Assembly (NCBI GenBank): GCA_037962975.1
Contig: CM075674.1
Span: 43,662,501 to 43,726,500 of the forward strand
Length of the DNA stretch: 64,000 nucleotides
Reading direction: 5' to 3'
From: Clitoria ternatea
Lineage: Eukaryota; Streptophyta; Magnoliopsida; Fabales; Fabaceae
In this document: in pieces, positions 56,036 through 64,000 of the stretch
Layout of the letters: each line of letters opens with the position of its first letter
Numbering within the stretch: the first letter of the stretch is position 1
The notes under the pieces: model-generated
Told to the model about the DNA's origin: nothing
What the model saw: the letters and a program-made list of their open reading frames with translations, nothing else
The model's database searches: none
Program-made: the position numbers and the translations under genes

Positions 56036-56280
56036 GGGTTCGTTTGATATGTAGTTGGGAAAATCAGATTTAGAAAAGAGAGAAATCTAAAATTTAATAC
56101 TAATCATTCACGCTATTTGAGACAATCAAAACTCCGTTCGACCGTAGGATATAGGAGGTGTTTGGTCTGCAGTTTAGGAAACAAAGTTGAGTTGAAGTGA
56201 AAAATTTAAAGGTTGATATTAATTCTTCACGCCGTTCGAGATAATCAAAACTCTGTTGACCTGTAAGATCAAAAAACTCC
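56036..56280. repeat. Two tandem copies of an approximately 120-bp segment in the LTR of element 3
   Basis: 56094-56150 and 56215-56272 share ATTCTTCACG-, GAGA.AATCAAAACTC- and GACC.TA-GAT-type words at a spacing of about 121 bases. They lie just before the TATTTAAAGG and primer-site region. This may be an LTR-internal duplication. Confidence 0.5.
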
Positions 56281-56335
56281 CCATATTTAAAGGAAAAAAA
56301 CTCCGTTGGCGCAACCACTCTTTGTGTGAACATTT

Positions 56336-56353
56336 TGGCGCCCATTGTGGGGC
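56336..56353 (+). promoter_or_regulatory. Primer-binding site of gypsy element 3
   Basis: TGGCGCCCATTGTGGGGC is a typical Ty3/gypsy (Tat) primer site. It lies three bases after a CA (56331-56332) that would close the 5' LTR. It differs from the primer sites of elements 1 and 2, so this is a separate family. Confidence 0.75.
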
Positions 56354-56419
56354 CCGGTAAAATGGATCCTACACCACCAGAACCCTAATCCTAATTAGAG
56401 AGAAAGTCAAGCCTCAACC

Positions 56420-57535
56420 ATGGTGAACACTTGTAACACACGGCGGGAGGAGTACAATGGACACCAAGCCTCATCCGTTCACGAGGATCGGATACAACAC
56501 CTTACCAACATTGTCGAAAATCTGCAATGGACGGTTACCAATCTACAGCAAGAGAACGCAGAGCTTAGAAGACAAAAGAGAGGAGACCACGAGGCTTCCA
56601 GTCATAATGTTGAACGATCCAATCGCCAGAAGACCACCGACTAACCCTCATACCAGACGGAGACTGCCAAATATAACCCTGAACTACCCTTCGCCGCGCA
56701 CCCCTGGACTGACCCGATTATGGAGGCACCTACCCCCCACGACTACAAACCCCCGGTGATCGAAAAGTACGATGGAAGCAGCTATCCCGAGGATTACCTT
56801 ACTATTTACACCAACACTATGTTGGTAACGGGGGCCTCCGATTCACTCTTTTTTCGGGCTTTCCCCACAACCCTGACTAAATCAACGTTGCGGTGGTTCT
56901 CCCATCTCCCTCCAAAAAGTGTCTCCAGTTTTTCCGACTTGAGCAGGAAGTTTCATAGCCAATTCTCCACTAGCAGGGCTATGCAATAGACATCGCATAG
57001 CCTGGTTAATCTGCGTCAGCTTCTGGGAGAATCACTAAAGCAATACATGGCACGTTTCTTCGAACAAGCCATCCAGATTCGAGATCTCAGCCCAGAGATG
57101 GATTTGCATGCCATCCAAACGGGTCTATACCCAGGCAAATTCGTTGATTCCCTGGCTAAGAAACTACCATTAGACATGGATGACTTCCGTACAAGGGCCG
57201 CAAGATACATTGCTATTGATGAACGCGAGACCGACCGAACCAAGGTAATCAATCGGGTTAACCCCACCGAATGGAGCAACCCTCATCCCGAGCAAAGAAA
57301 GAGGATCCCCAGAAGAAACCGAGATATCGGAGCTTACACTGCCCCCCATTACACGGATTTCACGCCACTGAGAGACCGTCGTGACCGAATATTGCATGAA
57401 GTCTATAACACGGGACTCCTACCTCTGCCCCCTCCTGAAGATGGCCCTAAAGGGTCGGATACCTCCAAATTCTGTGAGTTCCACAGAGCTTTTGGCCATG
57501 CTACGAAAAACTACCGATCCCTCGCAACCAGATAG
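56420..57535 (+). pseudogene. Gag of gypsy element 3 (interrupted)
   Basis: The start is the ATG at 56420 (MVNTCNTRREE). A coiled-coil N-terminus is followed by the gag core with PPVIEKYDGSSYPEDYLTIY, then TLRWFSHLPPKSVSSFSDL and YMARFFEQAIQIRDLSP. The knuckle reads CEFHRAFGHATKNY, where the last Cys of CX2HX4HX4C is now Tyr. Stops follow at 56642, near 56988 and at 57533, and the frame changes between pieces. Non-functional. Confidence 0.8.
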
Positions 57536-57818
57536 AACATATAATTCGCCAGGGGCACCTGGAAGGTTTGTCGCACGGGGGGGTGACAACCCCCGAGAAG
57601 GTTTTCAGAGAAGGGAAAGGGATCGCCCTAACCAGGTAGAACTCTAGACTCAAAACCACTCCCGAGCCCCCCGCTCCCGTTCTCCCAGGCCTAGACCTCG
57701 CTCCCGCTCTCCCAGACCTGCAGATGAAAGGGGAGGCACACGGTGAATCATTCACACAATTTCAGGTGGATTCCCAGGGACCTAAGCACGTCAATCGCGT
57801 CAGTCAGGATAGGTAAAT

Positions 57819-58505
57819 GTGCTACAAGTGTGTCCCAAATCAACTGTTATCACATTCGACAAGTCGGATTTCCCTAGGGGCGGACCAAATCGGGATGAAC
57901 CCATGGTGGTGACCATGGAGGTCAAAGACTTCGTGATCGAGCGAGTGCTTATAGACCAAGGCAGTTTGGCACATATACTTCATTGGAAGGCATTCCAGAA
58001 GATGGGTCTCCCTCTCCAACAACTACAAAGGTATGATGGTGCACTTTTTAGCTTCTCGGGTGATTCTGTGCAGGTTTTAGGATGTATTGACTTAAGGACC
58101 AGCTTCAAGAATGGAGGAGATTGCCATGCAATATGGGTTAGATTTCTGATCGTAGACTTCCCTAGCTCCTATAATGCTCTGTTAGGTCGACCCTCGCTCA
58201 ACGCCTTAGGTGCCGTCGTCTCGACTATGCACCTGACCATGAAATTTCCCCTTAGAGACGGAAGAGTGGGAGTTGTCAGAGCCGATCCTGAAGTGGCACA
58301 GACGTGCTATCATGAAAGCCTTCGCCCCAAATCAGCTTTCATAATCGAAGAAGATATGGAGACAAGATTTGATCCTCGTGACGATCGGAAATACGAGAGA
58401 CCCCAGCCTATAGAATCACTTAAACTTGTTCAAGTCGGTCTTCCCCTGGCCAATTTACACAGATCAGTGCAATTCTTGACCCATGTTTTGAGGACACCTT
58501 CATGA
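57819..58505 (+). pseudogene. Protease of gypsy element 3
   Basis: 228 codons. The active-site region VLIDQGSLAHILHW lies near residue 47, followed by SSYNALLGRPSLNALGAVVS. This is the same DQGS-type aspartic protease as in element 1. The frame breaks before RT at about 58500. Confidence 0.8.
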
Positions 58506-58833
58506 AGCTGCTAAAGGAAAATGCTAATCTGTTTGCATGGGACCCTGTCGATATGTCGGGCATTGACCCCAATACCATTCACTACTCACTCAACCTCAAA
58601 CAGAATGCAAAACCTGTATCCCAAAGACCCAGGAAGATGGGCCCCGATCGAAAAAGTGTAGTCAAAGAAGAAACAGAGAAGCTCCTGGCCGCGAATTTCA
58701 TTCTAAAGGTCAAATACCCAACTTGGCTATCCAATATGGTCATGGTAAAAAAGTCACATGGCAAGTGGCGAATGTGTGTCGACTTCACCGATCTAAATAA
58801 GGTATGTCCCAAAGATCCCTACCCTTTACCTAG
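58502..58833 (+). pseudogene. Reverse transcriptase N-terminus of gypsy element 3, cut by insertion
   Basis: The fingers region is seen as TWLSNMVMVKKSHGKWRMC, then VDFTDLNKVCPKDPYPLP, and ends abruptly at 58833. The next base opens the LTR of element 2. The palm with YIDD is absent from the window. Confidence 0.85.
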
Positions 58834-59730
58834 TGATCCGGTCTAGATACCGGCCCCAAGGTTATCCGGTCTGGATAACGGTCCTAAGGATAAGAGGCCG
58901 TCTCAGCCGTCCTAGGGGTCAACCGGTATCCCAGGATAATCATCCAGTCGGCAATATATTGATCCGGTCTGGATACCGGCTCCAAGGTCAAGAAGTCATC
59001 TAACCATCTTAGAGGACAACCGGTATCACAAGGTATTGGCCCGGTCGGTAAATACACGTTGCAAGTCTCTCCTACACCGGTCGTCCGAAGTAACGTTTAA
59101 GACGCTGGATGACTTATCCGCTCTCATTCATCTGTCACCTTTAACCGACTGCCTCAGTGTCATAACGAAGGTATTCTGCACAGCGGAATATGTCCCTTTC
59201 ATTCACTGACAAGAGTAGGTACAATCACCAGCGTAATTTACAGAAAAGGTGATTATCTTTCATCCCTGTGTCAGAATCGTACACTGATAATTCATCTACC
59301 CTCCTGACACACTCTGAATATTGGGCTACTCGGATTGTCTCTTTATACACGGAATCAGAATCTATGGGCCCATTGGCACCCAACGATTCACCTTCCACGC
59401 TCAATTATAAATACCATATTTCAATACACACAAAGGTTACGTTGCCCTTACTCTCATTCTCACTATTATACTGCTTGAGTATTAACTGAGTTCTTTTACA
59501 CTCTTATAACTTGAGCGTCAGAGAATCTTCGCAGGTGACACCACCTGTCGCCCACACCAACGTGTGAGGTCGGTGTGAAGGATCTCCAGGACAACAAGAC
59601 CGGTTTCTCCCACCGAGAGGCCGGATCACAGAGACCGGATACACTCAGAACTAGTCTTCAACCTCATTCAATCCTTACTCTTGTGGCTGTCCCGACACCA
59701 GATCCTAGACCCCGGTCGGGGGACAGATCA
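58834..59730 (+). repeat. 5' LTR of Tat element 2
   Basis: 897 bp, from TGATCCGG to CAGATCA. Near its start the motif ATCCGGTCTRGATAMCGG occurs three times (about 58836, 58865 and 58963), each followed by CC.AAGG. TATA box at 59406-59414. Confidence 0.88.
59406..59414 (+). promoter_or_regulatory. LTR TATA box, element 2
   Basis: TATAAATAC in the 5' LTR. The same box in the 3' LTR is at 63860-63868. It is in the equivalent position to the TATA box in the LTR of element 1. Confidence 0.65.
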
Positions 59731-59749
59731 TTGGCACGCCTAGTGGGAC
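59731..59749 (+). promoter_or_regulatory. Primer-binding site, Tat element 2
   Basis: TTGGCACGCCTAGTGGGAC follows the LTR directly. It differs by one base from that of element 1. Confidence 0.72.
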
Positions 59750-59793
59750 ACGGTAGAGTTATTCACACTTTCTGCAGAAGTTAGTAGTCGACC

Positions 59794-61353
59794 ATGGAGG
59801 GAGATGGACGCGATTTTATGGATGGTCATGTGGAAGATGTGACCCATCAACAAGCTGATAGGAGATTCGTTTTCGAATCACCAGCAACCCATTCAAGGAG
59901 AATGGTACCAGTGGCAACCCCTGACCCTCAAGATGAAGTTATAAGGCAGCTCAGGGAAGAGTTGAGGGAGTTGCGAAGGGAGAAATGAAGAGCTGGGGAC
60001 AGAGTGATGTCTCAGGCAGAGGATACTCGCCATGCATCTGCGAGAGAGAAGCCCACAACTCTCCAGTATTCTAAGATCCCTACTTACGAGGAGAGGGAGC
60101 AAACTCAAGATTCTGGGAACAGAATCAGTGCAAGGAGGAAGGAGCAGGTAGTGATGACTTCTGGGGCATACCGACTCAATGTCCCTTTCTCAAGGAGGCT
60201 CATGAGTATACTCATCCCCAAACACCTGCAAACAACCCAACCACTTTCAATCGGAAAGTACAGTGGGGAGACTGATCCCACTAAACATCTCAATGCTTAC
60301 ACGTATGAGGCCATGTACCTGGGAGCCGATGAAGATGTGATGTGTAGGATGTTTCCACGAACCCTGACGGAGGAGGCTCTTAGTTGGTTCAAAAGTTTAC
60401 CCTCGGGGTCAATAGACTCTTGGAAAGAAATGGCGACTTTATTTGAGAGTCATTTCATCATCTCTAGAGACGTTCCAAGGACTTCCCATACCTTGACTCA
60501 GATAAGGCAGGGAGAAAGTGAAACTCTTAAGGAGTTTTTGAAGAGATTTTACAAGGAGGCTGCTTTGGTACCTAACCTCACGGAGTCTATTCAGCTTCAC
60601 ATTATTGTTGAAGCCTTACAACCTGGATCCGCCTTTGCTTTGTCTTTGGCAAAGAGTCCTCCGATGACATTGGAGGAGTTTCAAAGAAAAGCTTCGAAGT
60701 ACGTGGGCATAGAAATGCACTTGGAAGTAACAGCGGCGAAAGGGAAATCCCCAACGCCACGTCAACAACAACGGAGAGGTAAGGACTGGCCCAGATCGGA
60801 ATGCATGGAGAGACCGTTTGGTGGCAACACCCTCGATAGCCCAGCTCTGCAGTACCAGGAAAAACGGGTAAATGTGTTTAACAATTATGCTCCACTAAAC
60901 TCTAAGTGTTCACAAATCTTGAGTGAGGTCGGATGGCCAACACTCAGTACATACGGGGTCAGGAAGCCGCCCTAGCTTCACAAACATGGTGACCCTCGGA
61001 AATACTATGAATTCCATGAGCAAAAGGGCCACTCAACAAATGAATGTCAGGCCTTGAAGAATACTATTGAGACCCTGATCCAAGAGGGTAAGCTCAAACA
61101 ATACCTTTTCAAAGAAGGAACTTTTGATGAATCAGACCGGATTGAGAAAAGGGGAAGGTATCACGAATACAGCGATGATGATAGTTCCACTCCGATCGGA
61201 AGATTCACTACTTCTGAAAAAAAAAGGGAATTATGGTTGGCGAGTCTACACAACAAAATGTTATGCCCCAACAACAGCATTAGGGCCATCGAGAGGTCAT
61301 TGATTAGAGGTCAGGCCATCAAAGCTAAGAACGCCTTCTGCTGTTATAGCTAG
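59794..61353 (+). pseudogene. Tat gag fused to the integrase C-terminal end (interrupted)
   Basis: The start is the ATG at 59794 (MEGDGRDFMDG). The gag core matches element 1 (TEEALSWFKSLPSGSIDSW, FLKRFYKEAALVP). The knuckle is YEFHEQKGHSTNEC, where the first Cys has become Tyr. In-frame stops are TGA at 59986-59988 and TAG at 60973-60975. After the knuckle, EGKLKQYLFKEG keeps the Gln that is a stop in element 1. The frame then passes, near 61280, into LIRGQAIKAKN and ends CCYS, equivalent to FIRDQAVKAKA and VYYS at the end of the integrase in element 1. Confidence 0.85.
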
Positions 61354-61845
61354 TGGGTAAGACGGTGTGCGCTCTTTTTCCTTACTTAGGTTTTTCTGAT
61401 CGGGTTTTACCTAGAGGGTTTAACGAGGCGTAACCCCGACTAGGCTCTTTTTCTCTCTTTTGTATTGTAATTCATAATTAATAAAAAACTCTATGATTCA
61501 CCCATTGTCTTTATGATTTTATTTGATGCACAACACTGTTGTGACAAGATACTTTCAGGACAGATGATCGTAACAATGTATCTGTTGTTACTGATGAACC
61601 TCTTCGAAGGTACAAAGGGGTGAACCTCCGATTGAAGAACGGTGAATGGGTAAAATCCAACACCGATTGAAGAAGACTAGTAGGATTAAACCGAACGCCA
61701 TTGAAGGCTCGGATTGTAGGATTAAACCGAACTCCGAGTACGGTTAGTAGGATTAAACCGAACATCGGTGAAGACCTGGGTTGTAGGATTGAACCGAACC
61801 TCAGGAAATGGGTTGTAGGATTGCACCGAACCCCATTCGAAGACC
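61354..61845 (+). other. 3' untranslated region of Tat element 2
   Basis: It begins with the segment also found after the integrase of element 1 (CTCTTTTTCCTTACTT, TTTAACGAGGCG), then decayed repeats containing AACCGAAC and GGTTGTAGGATT. No gene. Confidence 0.6.
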
Positions 61846-62105
61846 GGTGAATGGGTAAAATCCAACACCGAGTATGAAGAACGGTGAATGGGTAAAATCC
61901 AACACCGAGTATGAAGAGAGGTGAATGGGTAAAATCCAACACCGAGCATGAAGAACGATGAATGGGTAAAATCCAACACTGATTGAGAAGAACGGTGAAT
62001 GGGTAAAATCCAACACCGATTGAGAAGTACGGTGAATGGGTAAAATCCAACACCGAGTATAAAAAATGGTGAATGGGTAAAATCCAACACCGATTGAATA
62101 CGGTT
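61846..62105 (+). repeat. 37-bp tandem repeat in Tat element 2
   Basis: Seven copies of a unit starting GGTGAATGGGTAAAATCCAA, at 61846, 61883, 61920, 61957, 61994, 62031 and 62068, exactly 37 bases apart. Related single copies lie near 61648 and 62205. 37 is not a multiple of 3, so reverse-strand open frames cycle through the repeat and are not genes. It occupies the place of the 59-bp array in element 1 and shares the ACCGAAC words. Confidence 0.9.
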
Positions 62106-62439
62106 AGTAGGATTAAACCGAACGTCATTGAAGACATGGGTTGTAGGATCAAACCGAACTCCACTTGAAGGCTCAGATGGTAGGATTAAACCGAACTCTG
62201 AGTACTGTGAATGGGTAAGATCCAACACCGATTGAAGGCCCAGATTCGGAAACACTTCAAATCCGATACCAGACTCGTGAATTCTTTAGTCGGCAATATC
62301 TCACTGAAGTCCGACTCGTGAAGAATCAATCGTCATTATCATTATTGATTTCACTCGTAAATATTTTCACTTAGAATTCCTTACTTGGAAACACTTCAAA
62401 TCTGAAGTCCGACTCATGAATTCTTTAAATTGAAAATAT

Positions 62440-63150
62440 CTCACTTCGAAGTTACAATTAGGAATTATTTACTCGGGAATGTCTCTACCCGAAACGTGTT
62501 CATTCGAAGTCGAAGCCTTTCTCTGTCCAGAAGTGTTTCACTCAGGAAATGCTCTACTCGGTGCTATACCACGTGGGTATCGGAGATACCTCACTCGATG
62601 CTATCTCGCTCAGAAATGTTTCACTCGGAGCTACCCTATTTGGAAATGTTTTACTTGGTATAATCTCATTCGGAGATGTCTCACTTGGTGCCACCCCACG
62701 CGGAAGTGTCACACTCAGGGACACCCCACTCGGGAACATTGCACTCATAAACTCCCTACCCGAATAAAGACTCGGATTGTAGGACTAAAACAGAACTCCA
62801 AGTATGGTAAAACCGAGCGCCATCGAAGGGTCACTCAGAATGATCATTCAAAAATCTTTCATTCGGAAGGATCACTCGGAAATCCTCCTCCCAGAAGGAT
62901 CAATCTGAGAGCTTTCACTTGGAAGTATCACTCGGAATTTTTTAAGACAAAGCACGCGTCCTTGACATAAAAAATAAGACTCGGATAATGCGTACATACT
63001 TTTACCAACAGCACGAGGAGGTTACAGGTAATGGAGCGTCCCAGGTGACACGACTAGAACCAATCTCACTCGGAGTCTCTCATTCAAAAGTCAATTACTA
63101 ATTCAGAGTCTCTCACTTGGAACCGGTCACTCGATAACGCTCGGGAACAA
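62440..63150 (+). repeat. Degenerate minisatellite with CACTCGGAA words, Tat element 2
   Basis: A roughly 20-21 base motif of the form TCACTCGGAAATGT recurs with many substitutions (clear near 62600-62760, sparse to 63150). No protein is credible. It lies between the 37-bp array and the 3' LTR. Confidence 0.65.
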
Positions 63151-63273
63151 TATTTAGCGGTTAACAAGTATTACGAAGGTAAAAACATAACACGTATTCT
63201 TGCAGGTTATGCCGGCATACAGACCTCTCGTAAACTGCATAGCTTATATGAGCAACTTACAGTCCCTCACACA

Positions 63274-63287
63274 AGCTAGGGCACAAA
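63274..63287 (+). promoter_or_regulatory. Polypurine tract region of Tat element 2
   Basis: AGCTAGGGCACAAA lies immediately before the 3' LTR. It matches the tract in element 1, with a C interrupting the G run. Confidence 0.55.
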
Positions 63288-64000
63288 TGATCCAGTCTGG
63301 ATACCGGCCCTAAGGTTATCCAGTCTAAATACCGGTCCTAAGGACAAGAGGCCATCTCAGCCGTCCTAGGGGTCAACCGGTATCCTAGGATAATGATCCA
63401 GTCGGCAATATATTGATCTGGTCCGGATACCGGCTCCAAGGTCAAGAAGTCATCTAACCATCTTAGAGGACAACCGGTATCACAAGGTATTGGCCCGGTC
63501 GGTAAATACACGTTGCAAGTCTCTCCTACACCGGTCGTCCGAAGTAACGTTTGAGACGCTGGATGACTTATCCGCTCTCATTCATCTGTCACCTTTAACC
63601 GACTGCCTCATTGTCATAACGAAGGTATTCTACACAACGGAATATGTCCCTTTCATTCACTGACAAGAGTAGGTACAATCACCAGCGTAATTTATGGAAA
63701 AGGTGATTATCTTTCATCCCTATGTCAAAATCGTACACTGATAATTCACCTACCCTCCTGACACACTCTGAATACTGGGCTACTTGGATTGTCTCTTTAT
63801 ACACGGCATCAGAATCTGTGGGCCCACTCACACCCAACGATTCACCTTCCACGCTCAATTATAAATACCATATTTCAATACACACAAAGGTTACGTTGCC
63901 CTTACTCTCATTCTCACTATTATACTGCTTGAGTATTAACTGAGTTCTTTTACACTCTTCTAACTTGAGCGTCGGAGAATCTTCGCAGGTGACACCACCT
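63288..64000 (+). repeat. 3' LTR of Tat element 2 (cut by the window edge)
   Basis: It opens TGATCCAGTCTGG and aligns with 58834-59546. About 31 differences, mostly transitions. TATA box at 63860-63868. The end and any target duplication lie outside the window. Confidence 0.88.

Larger units (their letters stand above)
56036..58833 (+). mobile_element. Ty3/gypsy element 3, Tat-like, truncated by a nested insertion
   Basis: The partial element has an LTR end (to about 56332), primer site, gag, protease and the beginning of reverse transcriptase, which stops at 58833 where the LTR of element 2 begins. Its coding sequence has several in-frame stops. The rest of pol would lie beyond the right window edge, if retained. 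The left LTR limit is unclear. Confidence 0.8.
58834..64000 (+). mobile_element. Tat-lineage element 2, pol-deleted, nested in element 3
   Basis: 5' LTR 58834-59730, primer site, gag, a short relic of the integrase end, tandem repeats, polypurine tract, and a 3' LTR from 63288 that runs off the window. It is related to element 1 in gag (long stretches of near-identity) and LTR leader, but lacks protease, RT, RNase H, most of integrase and the antisense ORFs. I count 31 differences in 713 aligned LTR bases, about 4%, so it is older than element 1. It could only have moved with proteins supplied by another copy. Confidence 0.88.

Noticed and set aside
61511..62255. Long minus-strand open frames with repeated DFTHSPFF-type peptides
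   Set aside because: They are translations of the 37-bp tandem repeat in Tat element 2. 37 is not a multiple of 3, so the frames cycle and stay open by chance.
62479..62970. 163-codon plus-strand open frame
   Set aside because: It lies in the CACTCGGAA minisatellite, is low-complexity with no domain, and is in a non-coding part of element 2.

Overview
This is plant nuclear DNA, most likely from a eudicot. A legume is my best guess from overall repeat style, but nothing in the window proves it. The evidence for a plant is two intron-split genes of plant-specific families (an ATXR4/SDG38-type SET gene and a DUF620 gene), plant tRNA-Gly(UCC) genes, an integrated caulimovirid, and Tat-lineage Ty3/gypsy elements with dual RNase H. 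Most of the window is mobile or viral debris. The only apparently functional protein genes lie at 37.9-47.8 kb, both on the minus strand.

Layout. (1) 1-8799: endogenous caulimovirid DNA on the minus strand, as two head-to-tail copies. The junction holds the viral control region (TATA box, poly(A) signal, tRNA-Met primer site). All reading frames are broken and key residues are lost, so this is a relic. (2) 8800-11501 and 23362-23464: AT-rich minisatellite and a probable old LTR, split by (3) 11502-23361: a complete Tat-lineage element with 802/803-bp LTRs about 1.4% apart and a perfect 5-bp target duplication. It has gag-pol with eight in-frame stops and one frame change, and an antisense two-exon ORF with its own TATA box. 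(4) 23.5-26.5 kb: an mTERF-like fragment (+) and a FAR1/MULE-like pseudogene (-), followed by an old LTR fragment. (5) 28.17-37.16 kb: a tandem array of about 900-bp units, each with a tRNA-Gly(UCC) gene or relic. There are ten copies, including a 2,669-bp three-unit block present twice. (6) 37955-43438: ATXR4-like gene, seven exons, 302 codons. (7) 44392-47782: DUF620 gene, three exons, 369 codons, apparently with two GC-AG introns. (8) 48-55 kb: hAT-like MITEs, CACTA-like termini and a 5'-truncated LINE. (9) 56-64 kb: a gypsy element interrupted inside its RT by a second Tat element. The inserted element has lost nearly all of pol, and its 3' LTR runs off the window.

How the parts relate. 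The two host genes are independent of each other. The retroelements show several rounds of nested insertion and decay. The most unusual structure is the tRNA-Gly array with its higher-order duplication. Next come the tandem caulimovirid junction, the spliceable antisense gene in the Tat element, and the pol-deleted Tat derivative that still carries the end of integrase. Identifications come from reading motifs and protein families by eye; no database search was possible.
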